From UBA4744 sp963717135 (lineage in GTDB: Bacteria > Actinomycetota > Acidimicrobiia > Spongiisociales > UBA4744), in assembly GCA_963717135.1 (NCBI GenBank), contig CAVQVN010000009.1:1116001-1180000 (forward strand): a stretch of 64,000 nucleotides of DNA. Reading direction: 5' to 3'. Below, one piece after another: positions 48,524-57,800 of this stretch. Within the stretch, counting starts at the first letter, position 1. Each line of letters starts with the position of its first letter. The notes below the pieces were generated by a model that saw nothing but the letters and a program-made list of their open reading frames with translations, was not told where the DNA came from and did no database searches. The translations under genes and the position numbers were made by a program.

Positions 48524-50790
48524 GAGACGGCCGGACGATCTCCCAATGCGTCGAGCGAATCCGAGAAAGCCTCCAGAAGCACACCGGCGTCTTCCTCGGT
48601 GAAGACGAGCGGTGGGCGAATCTTGAGAACGTCGTTGTTCGGCCCGGTGCGCCCGATGAGAACCCCCCGCCGGCGCATCTCCTCCTGAAGCCTCATCGCT
48701 CTCTCCCGGGAGTTCAGATCCACCCCGACGAAGCTGCCCGGACCGCGCACAATTCCCTCGATTCCTCGAGATTTGAGCGCCTCCCTGAGACCTTCACGCA
48801 GGAACCCGCCGACCCGTTCGGCCCCTCCCGCCAGATCTTCTTCCAGTGTGATCCTCAACACGGTGGTCGCCGCCGCCGCGGCGACCGGATTGCCGCCGAA
48901 GGTCGAAAAAAAGTAGGCATCCCGCGCAAAGGTCTCGGCGATGGAGCGGGTAGTGACGACCGCTCCAATCGGGTATCCGTTACCGAGTGGCTTGCCCAGG
49001 GTGACCAGGTCGGGCACGATCCGATCTCCGGCAAACCCCCAAAATCGCTTCCCGACTCGGCCCAAACCTGCCTGGACCTCATCGGCTACAAAGAGCCCTC
49101 CCCTCTCCCGAACCGCTCCCGCCAGGTCGGCGAGATACCCGGGGGTCAGGTCGAAGATCCCGTCGCTGGAGAAGGCAGAGTCGATGAACAAGGCCGCCGG
49201 ATCATGGCCGCACCGGTCGAGGCGGGCAATCGCTTCTCGAATCCGCAGCTTCTGGTCGTCCCGGCCGGGGGGCGGCACCGTGGCCACCCAGGGCTCGATC
49301 TGTGCCTCGGTCAACTCTTCAGGAGATATGGAGATGATGGCGTCGGTCCAGCCGTGATAGGCGTGATCGGTGACAACGGCACCACTGTTACCGCTGATCG
49401 TCTTGGCGATCCGCCAGGCGAGGTCGTTGGCTTCGGTCCCCGAGTTCACGAAATAACAGACCTCCAGCAGGTCGGGCAATGTGGCGGTCAGTTGCTCGCC
49501 GTAGTCGACGATCGCGTCGGTGAGGTAGCGGGTGTTCGTGTTGAGTCGTCCCATCTGGTCGGCAACCGCTCTGTTCACCTGCCGGTTGGCATGACCGACC
49601 TGCACGACGTTGTTGTAAGCGTCCAGGTAGCGACGTCCCGCTGCATCGATCAGCCAAACCCCCTCCCCACCGACCAGATGCAATGGCTCCGCGTAGGTGA
49701 GTTCGAAACCGGGTGGCAAGACGTGGGCGCGGCGATGCCGAAGCCGGCCCGAGCCCTCCGGAGCGGCCGCCATCCCTGCCGCAGTGCGGATGCCATCCTG
49801 GATCTCCTTCTCGCCGAGATCGAGCCAGCGTTCCAGCCCCTCGGCAACGGAGGCCGCGTCGAGCAGTATGTAGTCGGCGTTGGCAGGGTGCCGGACGGCC
49901 CGCCACGATCCGATCACGATCGACTGGGCGAGCCGCACGCCGATCAGGTCGCCGATCACTTCGACCTCTTCGCCCAGGAAGGGGGTGACATCGGAAACGG
50001 CGGAGATGAGCGGTCGGATCACCTCGAGGAAGTCGGGGGTTTCGAGCATGGCGTAGGAACAGGCGACCGCCACGTCCTGGCTCCGGGTACCGTGAACCAG
50101 GTCCCCGAAGTCGATGATGCCGGACACCTCTCCCCGCGCAGGGTCGATGAGCAGGTTGCCTCGGTGGAAGTCGTTGTGAATCGGCTGAGCCGGCAGGCCG
50201 GCCAGCCTCGGAAGCACCCGTTCGGGAAAGCGTTTCAGGATCGAAGCTACGGCTTGCCGCATCTCGGGATCGGTGATGGCCTCGACCCAATCAATCAGCG
50301 ACCCGGCCGAACGGGCATCCCACAAGATCGTCCGGCCTCCGGCCGGATGGAAGAAGCCGCGCAGCGCCCGTTGCAGCCGGGCCAGGGTTGTCCCGATCGC
50401 CGCACCGAGCTGGGGGGTGGTCGGTGCCTTCCAATCGGTGATCCCCTCGAGGAATGACACGACTCTGACGGTGTGGTCGGCACCGTCGAGGGCCACCGTC
50501 TCCACCCGATGGTCCAGCCGGGACCTTCGCACTCGCGGGACGGGAACCGTTGGATCGACCGCGGCAATGTGCTCGAGAGCGGCCGCCTGCATGTCGATGG
50601 CGTCGCGGGGCTCTGCGGCGTTTCCGATCTTGATGACGAAGCGTCCCTCACCGGTGTCGATCAGCGCATTGAGATCACGCTCGCTGTCGAGGCGGGAGAT
50701 TGTGCCTTCCAGCCCGAAGAATTCGCCGGCGACGGCCAGGATCCGGTCGTCGGAAGCTTCCGGGTTGGGGTGTTCGAGAATAGAGCTCAT
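48520..50790 (-). CDS. Aminoglycoside phosphotransferase-fold kinase fused to class III PLP aminotransferase/phospho-lyase
   Basis: 756 residues. The N-terminal half (about 1-340) is an APH-like kinase with FVIKIGN, the catalytic HNDFHRGNLL and IIDFGDLVHG. The C-terminal half (about 360-756) is a class III PLP enzyme with FVNSGTEANDLAWRIAK, DHAYHGWTDA, FVADEVQAGLGRVGKRFW and the PLP lysine in TLGKPLGNGYPIGAV. Human AGXT2L1 and AGXT2L2 are phospho-lyases acting on phosphoethanolamine and phosphohydroxylysine made by matching kinases, so this fusion probably phosphorylates and then eliminates an amino alcohol. Substrate unknown. It overlaps the MFS gene by 4 bp. Confidence 0.88.
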   Translation of the reverse strand: MSSILEHPNPEASDDRILAVAGEFFGLEGTISRLDSERDLNALIDTGEGRFVIKIGNAAEPRDAIDMQAAALEHIAAVDPTVPVPRVRRSRLDHRVETVALDGADHTVRVVSFLEGITDWKAPTTPQLGAAIGTTLARLQRALRGFFHPAGGRTILWDARSAGSLIDWVEAITDPEMRQAVASILKRFPERVLPRLAGLPAQPIHNDFHRGNLLIDPARGEVSGIIDFGDLVHGTRSQDVAVACSYAMLETPDFLEVIRPLISAVSDVTPFLGEEVEVIGDLIGVRLAQSIVIGSWRAVRHPANADYILLDAASVAEGLERWLDLGEKEIQDGIRTAAGMAAAPEGSGRLRHRRAHVLPPGFELTYAEPLHLVGGEGVWLIDAAGRRYLDAYNNVVQVGHANRQVNRAVADQMGRLNTNTRYLTDAIVDYGEQLTATLPDLLEVCYFVNSGTEANDLAWRIAKTISGNSGAVVTDHAYHGWTDAIISISPEELTEAQIEPWVATVPPPGRDDQKLRIREAIARLDRCGHDPAALFIDSAFSSDGIFDLTPGYLADLAGAVRERGGLFVADEVQAGLGRVGKRFWGFAGDRIVPDLVTLGKPLGNGYPIGAVVTTRSIAETFARDAYFFSTFGGNPVAAAAATTVLRITLEEDLAGGAERVGGFLREGLREALKSRGIEGIVRGPGSFVGVDLNSRERAMRLQEEMRRRGVLIGRTGPNNDVLKIRPPLVFTEEDAGVLLEAFSDSLDALGDRPAVS

Positions 50791-52061
50791 CCGCCGTCAC
50801 CTTCCCCACTTCGAGCTTCGACCAGCAGACCGGACACGATCACCACCTGGGCGAAGAGTGCCGCGGTTCCGGCGAAAGATAGACCGACGGTGCTGGAAAT
50901 CGTGAAGGCGATGGGCAGCAGCGCCCCGAGCACCCAGAGCAGCTGAAAGATGGTCTCCGCCCGGGTGAACGCCGCCCCGCGTTGTTCCCGGGAAGCGGTC
51001 TTCTGGAGCAGGGCGTCAAACCCGAACTTGGCCGTGCCCCAGGCCAGGCCGGCCGAAGCCGCCAGGACCACCGCGGCGGTGAGTCCGAAGATCTGGGCGG
51101 TGATGAAGGCGGCCGCCGCCTCGATGGCGAGGGCGGCCAGCACGGTCGGCTCCTCCCGGAGACGGCGAGCCAGAAATGGAGACACATACGACGCCACCCC
51201 GTAGCCCAAACCCGCCGCGGCCAGCAGCGCTCCGAATTCGGCCAGCGGAGCATCAACGTCCTTGAACACGAAGGCCAGGAGCGCCAGCAGGAAACCGTTC
51301 ACGAACCGGACCACGGCGGTGGCAACCATCGGCAGGCGAGCCAGGCGGGGTACGGCCCTTCGCGATCTTCCCCAAACGGCGACCGGATCGTGTCTGGCAG
51401 GAGAGGGAACCTGCTGAGCACAAAGGGCGGCCAGGACAAAACATATGGCGGCCACCACCAGCGCCGGCCAGGACCCGACCCATCGCACCGAGGCCGCCCC
51501 GATGGGAACGACAATCGCCCCGCCGACGATACCCACCCGGGCCAGCAACCCGTTGGCGGCCACCAACGCCTGGGGTCCGGCCACCGTGACCGGGACCAAC
51601 GTTCCCTTGGCGATGGTGTGCAGTCGGGAGAGCACCAGCAGAGTGAAGGCCAGCGGATACAACCAAAAGGTGTTGACTCCGATCGCCAGGAACAAGGCGA
51701 TGGCCGCCCGCCCGGCAGAACTGGCCGCGAGGCTCGCCCGGTAGGAGCCGGGAAAGCGGGCGAAAAACCGAGGCAACAGCGGGGCAATCACTGCATACGG
51801 GGCGAGGGTCAGGAGCAGGTAAAGCGCCACCTTGTCCCGCGCCTCGGCGCTGGGCACCGAGAAAAACAGGGATCCGGCCAACCCCAGAGCAATCAGTGTG
51901 TCGCCGGCCACACTCGCTCCAAACTCGGCCGAGAGCCAGCGGAACGGGACTCCGTATCCGTCGAACACCCGGTCGTACGCCCGGCGCGGCAGACGGCGAG
52001 CCCCCTGGTAGGTACGGGCCGATAGAAGCTTCAGTTGACCTACCACGCTCTGAGCCCTCAT
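50787..52061 (-). CDS. Major facilitator superfamily-type permease
   Basis: 424 residues with about twelve membrane helices and a basic N-terminal extension (about 45 residues). Glycine- and alanine-rich helices and loop basic residues fit an MFS exporter, though the canonical loop 2-3 motif is weak. Its stop overlaps the kinase/phospho-lyase start, so it may import that enzyme's substrate or export its product. Substrate not assignable. Confidence 0.75.
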   Translation of the reverse strand: MRAQSVVGQLKLLSARTYQGARRLPRRAYDRVFDGYGVPFRWLSAEFGASVAGDTLIALGLAGSLFFSVPSAEARDKVALYLLLTLAPYAVIAPLLPRFFARFPGSYRASLAASSAGRAAIALFLAIGVNTFWLYPLAFTLLVLSRLHTIAKGTLVPVTVAGPQALVAANGLLARVGIVGGAIVVPIGAASVRWVGSWPALVVAAICFVLAALCAQQVPSPARHDPVAVWGRSRRAVPRLARLPMVATAVVRFVNGFLLALLAFVFKDVDAPLAEFGALLAAAGLGYGVASYVSPFLARRLREEPTVLAALAIEAAAAFITAQIFGLTAAVVLAASAGLAWGTAKFGFDALLQKTASREQRGAAFTRAETIFQLLWVLGALLPIAFTISSTVGLSFAGTAALFAQVVIVSGLLVEARSGEGDGG

Positions 52062-52135
52062 CCCTGTGAGGTTACCGAGCGTATATGGGTTTCCCGTTCC
52101 GGCGCGAGTTTGTTGCCATGGGGCGGCCAGTTCGG

Positions 52136-52573
52136 TTAGGAGACGAAAGACTTGTAGGTCGACCAGTCGGGATCGGTCCTGGCCATCACCTGGACTTCAT
52201 GGGTGGTTATCTCTTCTTCGAGAGTGTGGTGGTATGCCTCGATCCAGGTGCTCGAGTTGGTGTACAGCACAAACTCCCGCATGCCTCCGGTGGTGATGAC
52301 TCCTACCAGAACACTCTCATCGGCGGCCTTGCTCACGACCTTGGACTCGATCCTGCCGAGTTGCAGATCCTCCTCGGGAGTGGGGAAGCCGTCGGGGGTT
52401 GGATCGTTGAGCGGAACGGCCACGCCAACCTGAATCGAGTACCGGCCCTTGAGTTGCTCGGCACTGGTGTCGAAGCGAGCAATCAGCGGTTTCTCGTCGT
52501 GGGTTCCGGTCAGCACCATCCAGGAACCGTCGAAACTGACTTCCCGGTGGGGGCGTTTTCGGAAGAGTGCCAT
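52136..52573 (-). CDS. DUF695 family protein
   Basis: 145 residues from the ATG at 52573. It matches the DUF695 pattern: GSWMVLTGTHDEKPLIARFDT, YSIQVGVAVPLNDPTPDGFP, and a C-terminal FVLYTNSSTWIEAYHHTLEE. Soluble, function unknown. It follows the DNA ligase gene by 36 bp. Confidence 0.8.
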   Translation of the reverse strand: MALFRKRPHREVSFDGSWMVLTGTHDEKPLIARFDTSAEQLKGRYSIQVGVAVPLNDPTPDGFPTPEEDLQLGRIESKVVSKAADESVLVGVITTGGMREFVLYTNSSTWIEAYHHTLEEEITTHEVQVMARTDPDWSTYKSFVS

Positions 52574-52609
52574 CACCCCAGGATAGGAGGTCGGGGCAGG
52601 GTAACTCAA

Positions 52610-54142
52610 TCACCCGCGGCTCCGCTCGAACAACGACCGCACCGTTTCGATCGTGTCGGCCTGGTCGGCCGACTTGTCCTCCCGGTAGCCTTTCACCCGC
52701 GCAAACCGCAACGCCATCCCGCCCGGATACCGGGTGCTGGCCTGGATCCCGTCGAAGGCGATCTCGACCACCTCCGTAGGTTGGACGTGGACCACATGGC
52801 CTTCCCGATGGGTTTCGAGCTCGAGAAACCGTTCGGTCTGCCGGCGGAGGGTTTCGTCGGTCAGTCCTTTGAAGGTCTTGCCCAGCATCACGAAGCCACC
52901 GGTTTGGGAATCGCGGGCTCCCAGATGCAAGTTGCTCAACCATCCGCGCCTTCGACCACTGCCCCACTCGGCGGCCAGGACGACCAGATCCAGCGTGTGA
53001 ACCGGTTTGACCTTCAACCATCCCGACCCACGCCGCCCCGCTTCGTAAGGGGCGTCCAGGCTCTTGATCATCACCCCTTCGTGACCGTTTTCCAGGGCAC
53101 TCTCGAAGAAGGACTCGGCGGCGCCGATGTCATCGACGATCTCCCGGGGCACTCGGTGCCGGGAGGGGACGGCCTCTTCCAGCGCGGCGGTGCGCTCTTG
53201 GGTGGGGAGATCGATCAAATCCTCCCCGTTGAGGTGCAGACAGTCGAAGAAGAATGGAGTCAGCGGCAACTCCCTGGGCAGGGTCTCGATGTTCACCTTC
53301 GACCCAAACCGGCTCATCGTCACCTGGAACGGATGCGGTCGACGATCCGGGCGCAGAGCGATGACCTCGCCGTCGAGGACGATCGACCCGACGGCGAGAC
53401 TCTGCAGCACCGTAGCCACCTCAGGCGATCGATCGGTGATGTCGGCCAGATTGCGGGTGAAGACGCGGACTTCGTCACCGCGACGGTGAGCCTGGATGCG
53501 AGCCCCGTCGATCTTCCACTCTATGGCCGCCGGAGAATAGGACTCGAGCGCCGCCCGGACGCTATCGGCCGTCTGGGCCAGCATGGGGAGGAGGGGGCGC
53601 AGTACCTCCAGTCCTATCTCCTGCAGTGCGGCTTCTCCCTGAGTCAGCGCGATTTGAGCAACGGCTCTCAGGTCACCCTGGAATAAGACTGCTCTCCTCA
53701 CTGCCTGGGCAGGCAACTCCGAAGCCCGGGCAATCGCTTCGACCATGACCCCCTCCGAGGCACCCTGTCGAAGATCGCCCAGGATCAACCGAACCAGGAA
53801 CTGTTGCTCGGGCACAGTTACCCGGCCGAAGAGATCGTCGAGCAACCGCCGGCGTTCCGTTTGTGACCCGGCGCCACTGGTCTCGCCGATGGCGGTGAGG
53901 ATCTCGTCGGCTTCGAGGAGTGTGAGGGTTGGCTGTGCGGCCGGAGCGACTAATTCGCTGAGTGTTGCGTAGCCAACTCCGATGGTGCCTTGCCTGATCA
54001 CCCCGGTCAGGAACCCGACTCCGACCTCGATCTCATCCGCTTCGAGCCGATCGAGCAAGCCGACCAGCAACTCGTACTTGGCCAGCCGCTTGCGCGTGGC
54101 ACCGACTTTGCCCGACGTTTCGACAATCTCGTGAAGGAGCAT
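52610..54142 (-). CDS. ATP-dependent DNA ligase (LigB-type)
   Basis: 510 residues. An N-terminal DNA-binding domain (about 1-190) is followed by the nucleotidyltransferase domain with motif I EWKIDGARIQAH (adenylated Lys), motif III FFFDCLHLNGEDL, motif IV HEGVMIKS and motif V GWLKVKP, then an OB domain with motif VI near RFARVKGYREDK. It matches the mycobacterial LigB class. It supplements the NAD-dependent LigA in repair. No Ku or polymerase partner is adjacent, so it is not the LigD NHEJ system. Confidence 0.92.
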   Translation of the reverse strand: MLLHEIVETSGKVGATRKRLAKYELLVGLLDRLEADEIEVGVGFLTGVIRQGTIGVGYATLSELVAPAAQPTLTLLEADEILTAIGETSGAGSQTERRRLLDDLFGRVTVPEQQFLVRLILGDLRQGASEGVMVEAIARASELPAQAVRRAVLFQGDLRAVAQIALTQGEAALQEIGLEVLRPLLPMLAQTADSVRAALESYSPAAIEWKIDGARIQAHRRGDEVRVFTRNLADITDRSPEVATVLQSLAVGSIVLDGEVIALRPDRRPHPFQVTMSRFGSKVNIETLPRELPLTPFFFDCLHLNGEDLIDLPTQERTAALEEAVPSRHRVPREIVDDIGAAESFFESALENGHEGVMIKSLDAPYEAGRRGSGWLKVKPVHTLDLVVLAAEWGSGRRRGWLSNLHLGARDSQTGGFVMLGKTFKGLTDETLRRQTERFLELETHREGHVVHVQPTEVVEIAFDGIQASTRYPGGMALRFARVKGYREDKSADQADTIETVRSLFERSRG

Positions 54143-54227
54143 GTCTAGATCTTGGCGGATTCAGATGGTTGCGCAACCTTCCTCCGCCCGGGGCCTCGAG
54201 ACGAGGACCCCGGAGCGGAGCGGGTCG

Positions 54228-55772
54228 TCAGCGGACCCGGATCGTGGATGTGTCTGTGTTGTTGGCGCTATCGGGGTCAACATCATGGGTGGTTACCGAA
54301 GCGCTGGCGACCAACCTGCCTTTGGCTGTGGCAACCCCGCTGATCACCACTTGGTGATCAGCTCCCGCCGACAGCCAATCGAAGCCGCAAGAGACCAGGT
54401 CGCCGTCTACAGAACAGCCTGAATTGTTGACGGTGAGGGCCCCGTGAGGCCCGGTGATCGTCACAGTCAACAAGGCGCCCGTGGCATCATCAGGACCAAG
54501 GTTGGAAATCGCGGCAGTGAACGAGAAAGGCTTGTCCCGTTTCACCGATTTTGCCGACCTGGCCAGTTCCAGTTCGAGATCGGCCAGGCCCGGCTCCGAG
54601 ACAATCTCTGTCGTGTTATACAGAACGACCAATCCGTGGCTGGAGTCGGCCAGCACCACGTCCGGAGCGCCGTCGCCGTTCACGTCGCCCACGTCAAGAC
54701 CGTGGGGGTTGTAATGACTGGCATACGGAATCGGATGCAGTTCTTCAGCGTTGAGCGACCCGGACGCCGTTTGGCGGAATACGCCTAGGTTCCCCCACCC
54801 GCCGTGAGCGGTGGCGACATCGGCCTTCCCATCAAGATCAAGATCGGCAACATCAATCGGTTCGGGAATGTCGTAGGCGGGGTACGAGACGACCGGATCC
54901 AGGCTTCCGGTGACGTTCTGGGCAAAGACCCCTACGTGTGAGGCAGGGCGATTGCCACCATAAGTGACGACAACATCGTTGAGGCCGTCTCCGGTGGCGT
55001 CGCCCACGCCGATCCCGCGAGTGTTGATGTTCTCACCTACTCGGTAGTAGGAGGGAGAAGCGAAGCCACCGCCGGCCAACTGATTCAAAACCCCAACATT
55101 CGGAGTGGCGTAGTACTGGCCGGACATGACCACGATATCGTCGAGGCCATCACCCGTGACATCTCCGATTTCCAGGTCCTCGTAGCCACTATGACTAACC
55201 GAATAAATCGTCACTTGACCCAGCGTGCCCGAGACAGACTGGAGAAAGACCGAAACCGTATCGGTTCCCCATCCGACCCCGGCGACATCGAGCCGACCAT
55301 CATTGTTCAGGTCACCCAACCGGATCTTGTGGCCATCAGTGGTCGGGAAGAGAACGCCGGCGCCTAGCGAGCCACCTGGTAGCTGAGGAAAAACTTCGAT
55401 CCCGGTCTCCTCGACACCAACGACCACGTCGGCCAGGCCGTCCCCGGTCACATCGCCAATGTCAACCGAGTCGGGTCGGCTCGTGTAGGTGCCGGCGGTC
55501 GCGTAGGAAACCGGCACCTGCAGTACACCCGTCTGGTCTTGCAGAAAAACAAAGAGCCGGTAGTCGTTGTCAGGGTCGAAGTAGTAGGAGGTGGTCATCA
55601 CCACATCCTCCCGACCATCGTGATTGACATCTCCCACGGCAACGGCTTCGGGCCAAGACCCGACGTCAAAGGCCACGTAGGGCTCGAATAGACCCGCCGT
55701 CTGCGCACCCGCCGGCAATCCAGCACCCAAAAGCGCGACAACGACGAAGAACAAGACACTCGACCTACGCAC
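54228..55772 (-). CDS. Secreted FG-GAP/VCBS repeat protein with C-terminal DUF11-like domain
   Basis: 514 residues from GTG 55772 (GGGGG 6 bp upstream; GTG 55811 possible). A signal peptide (ending LPAGAQ) is followed by about seven FG-GAP units, each with a calcium-type DxxxDGxxD block (for example DVNHDGREDVV, DVTGDGLADVV, DLNNDGRLDVA, DVNGDGAPDVV), forming a beta-propeller. The C-terminal 110 residues resemble a DUF11 Ig-like domain (ISNLGPDDATGALLTV). Likely extracellular adhesion or surface role. Base composition is visibly less GC-rich than its neighbours. Confidence 0.85.
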   Translation of the reverse strand: MRRSSVLFFVVVALLGAGLPAGAQTAGLFEPYVAFDVGSWPEAVAVGDVNHDGREDVVMTTSYYFDPDNDYRLFVFLQDQTGVLQVPVSYATAGTYTSRPDSVDIGDVTGDGLADVVVGVEETGIEVFPQLPGGSLGAGVLFPTTDGHKIRLGDLNNDGRLDVAGVGWGTDTVSVFLQSVSGTLGQVTIYSVSHSGYEDLEIGDVTGDGLDDIVVMSGQYYATPNVGVLNQLAGGGFASPSYYRVGENINTRGIGVGDATGDGLNDVVVTYGGNRPASHVGVFAQNVTGSLDPVVSYPAYDIPEPIDVADLDLDGKADVATAHGGWGNLGVFRQTASGSLNAEELHPIPYASHYNPHGLDVGDVNGDGAPDVVLADSSHGLVVLYNTTEIVSEPGLADLELELARSAKSVKRDKPFSFTAAISNLGPDDATGALLTVTITGPHGALTVNNSGCSVDGDLVSCGFDWLSAGADHQVVISGVATAKGRLVASASVTTHDVDPDSANNTDTSTIRVR

Positions 55773-55842
55773 AACTACCCCCGGCAAATCGTGGAAAGGA
55801 GAGAATATCACTAAGAGTGGTCGGGTTTCAATAGCCCCACCC

Positions 55843-55893
55843 CCGTTCTTGCGTTAATCTGGTGCGAATAGCGCAGGTTCTTGACGCAGGAAC
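55843..55893. repeat. 51-bp hairpin repeat element, copy A
   Basis: Ends CCGTTCTTGCGT (55843-55854) and GACGCAGGAAC (55883-55893) pair through an 11-bp stem with one G-U. An inner TGCG/CGCA stem lies in the loop. The same ends and the same total length occur at 61146-61196 with a different middle. It sits 4 bases beyond the stop of the small membrane-protein gene. Confidence 0.7.
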
Positions 55894-55897
55894 GAAA

Positions 55898-56131
55898 CTA
55901 GCGGGCGCCGCGCACGACCCCCACGAAGCCGCCGCCGAAAACACCGGTGAGGATGCTCGGCCAGGCAGAGATGGCGAAGGCCTTGCCCAGGCTTACGTCG
56001 AGCATCCACCAGACCGCCAGCGTGATGACCAAGAAGGCGACCGGCAGGCCGGCACCGATCGAGAGGGCAACGCTGCGGGCAAACTGCCCCTCATTGATGT
56101 CGGGTTGACCGTGTTCGGTTATGTCGGACAT
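55898..56131 (-). CDS. Small two-helix membrane protein
   Basis: 77 residues from the ATG at 56131. A polar N-terminus (MSDITEHGQPDINEGQFAR) is followed by two membrane helices (about 22-42 and 52-72). It is 26 bp downstream of maf and may be co-transcribed. It recalls the small subunit (AtpI/AtpZ-like) membrane proteins only in size and topology; no family assigned. Confidence 0.6.
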   Translation of the reverse strand: MSDITEHGQPDINEGQFARSVALSIGAGLPVAFLVITLAVWWMLDVSLGKAFAISAWPSILTGVFGGGFVGVVRGAR

Positions 56132-56157
56132 GACCTGCTCCCCTGATCTGCGACCCA

Positions 56158-56769
56158 TTATGGGCCAATTGCGTCCCCCGTGCCGCGTTCCGTTGATGCC
56201 GGAGCCAGGCCCCGGGCGGCCAGCAACGGTAACAACGCTTCCAGAGGCAACCCGGCGACGTTGCGACGCGAGCCGTCGACGGAGGTGATGAATTCGATAG
56301 CGGCTCCCTGGATCGCGTAGGCGCCGGCCTTGTCGAGGGGCTCACCGGTAGCGCTGTAGGCGGCGGCTTCAGCGGGAGAAATCGGGCGCATGGTCACAAG
56401 AGTGGTCTCGATACCGGTCTGTTCCTCGTCGAAACCAACGATCGCATAACCAGAGTACACCTCATGTGTCCGGCCGGAGAGCTGGAGCAACATCTGCGTG
56501 GCATGGGCACCGTCGGTGGGTTTGCCCAGGATGTGATCGTCGATGGAGACCACCGTGTCGACCCCGAGCACCCATCGGTCCGGTCCCACCCGTCCGGCCA
56601 CCTCACGGGCTTTCTGACCGGCCAGGCGAACCACCATGTCCGACGGAGCCTCCCCGGGCAGCCCGATCTCCTCCACCCGGGGCGGGACCAACTCAAAGGC
56701 GATCCGGGCTTCGGAGAGGATCTGGCTCCGGCGGGGAGAGCCGCTGGCCAAAACGAGGGGCGTGTTCAC
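56158..56769 (-). CDS. maf: Maf-family nucleotide pyrophosphatase
   Basis: 203 residues from GTG 56769. Maf landmarks: LVLASGSPRRSQIL, the conserved Glu in VEEIGLPGE, GVDTVVSIDDHILGKP, GRTHEVYSGYAI and DKAGAYAIQGAAIEFI. These proteins hydrolyse aberrant or canonical nucleoside triphosphates to monophosphates and restrain septation. GTG is preferred because residues upstream are not conserved and the family begins at this position. Confidence 0.93.
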   Translation of the reverse strand: MNTPLVLASGSPRRSQILSEARIAFELVPPRVEEIGLPGEAPSDMVVRLAGQKAREVAGRVGPDRWVLGVDTVVSIDDHILGKPTDGAHATQMLLQLSGRTHEVYSGYAIVGFDEEQTGIETTLVTMRPISPAEAAAYSATGEPLDKAGAYAIQGAAIEFITSVDGSRRNVAGLPLEALLPLLAARGLAPASTERGTGDAIGP

Positions 56770-56854
56770 CCCTACATTATGGACGGCTCGGCGGAAGTCA
56801 CTACGATTCCGGCGCCGGGTCACCGGTTCCCGGGACATGGAGAGGACAGACATC

Positions 56855-57745
56855 ATGAAATGGCGCGGACGCCGTCAGAGCGAGAACGTCGACGACCGCC
56901 GGCGTCAGGGCGGGAGCTCGATGTCGAGGATTCCCACCAGCGGCAAGATCGGCATACCGGCCATCCTGGCAATTCTGGCTGCGGTGCTATTCGGCGGAAA
57001 CCTCGGCGGGGCCGGAGGCGGCCTCGACGACATCCTTGGGCAGCTGAACGGCGTTCAACCGCAGCAGGCGCCTGCCCAGGATCCGGCTCTCGATGATGCG
57101 CCCGACCCCGACGCCGACCTGGCCGCCTTCATGGGCGTCGTGCTGGCCTCAACCGAGGATCTGTGGGCGGACATCTTCGGTAATGCCGGCCGGCAATACC
57201 GGCCCGCCCCGCTGGTCATGTTCTCCGGATCGACCCAATCGGCCTGCGGCGGGGCCAACTCGAGGGTGGGACCGCACTACTGCCCACCCGATCAGACGAT
57301 CTACATCGACCTCGACTTCTTCCGGGATTTGTCGTCTCAGTTCCAAGCCCCGGGCGACTTCGCCCAGGCGTACGTCGTGGCCCATGAGGTGGGCCATCAC
57401 GTGCAGAATCTGCTCGGAATTAGCGACGAGGTCCGCCAGTTGCAGCAGTCCCGACCCAACGACGCCAACGAGCTTTCGGTGCGCCTCGAGCTACAAGCCG
57501 ACTGTTTCGCCGGCATTTGGGCGTACAGCGAATTCACCCAAGACTTCCTGGAGCCGGGCGACATTGAAGAGGCCTTGGGAGCCGCGTCGGCGGTGGGCGA
57601 CGACCGCATCCAGGAGAAGTCGACCGGGATGATCAACCCGGAAACCTGGACGCACGGGTCATCCGCGCAGCGGGTTGAATGGTTCCGGGCCGGGTTCGAT
57701 TCGGGCGACCCGAACGTGTGCGATACCTTCGGCAACGATTTCTGA
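56855..57745 (+). CDS. Neutral zinc metallopeptidase, YpfJ/KPN_02809 type
   Basis: 296 residues from ATG 56855, with a basic N-terminus (KWRGRRQSENVDDRRRQGG) and a single membrane helix (about 32-50). The domain has the HExxH of VVAHEVGHHVQNLLGI, the downstream third-ligand region ELQADCFAGIWA, and conserved CGGANSRVGPHYCPPDQTIY. The family is extracytoplasmic and of unknown substrate. Divergent from maf; the S41 peptidase gene follows by 55 bp. Confidence 0.9.
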   Translation: MKWRGRRQSENVDDRRRQGGSSMSRIPTSGKIGIPAILAILAAVLFGGNLGGAGGGLDDILGQLNGVQPQQAPAQDPALDDAPDPDADLAAFMGVVLASTEDLWADIFGNAGRQYRPAPLVMFSGSTQSACGGANSRVGPHYCPPDQTIYIDLDFFRDLSSQFQAPGDFAQAYVVAHEVGHHVQNLLGISDEVRQLQQSRPNDANELSVRLELQADCFAGIWAYSEFTQDFLEPGDIEEALGAASAVGDDRIQEKSTGMINPETWTHGSSAQRVEWFRAGFDSGDPNVCDTFGNDF

Positions 57746-57800
57746 GCTCCAGTTAGCGCGACGACTGCGGTTGAATTCAATCGATCGAAGCGGAGCACTC

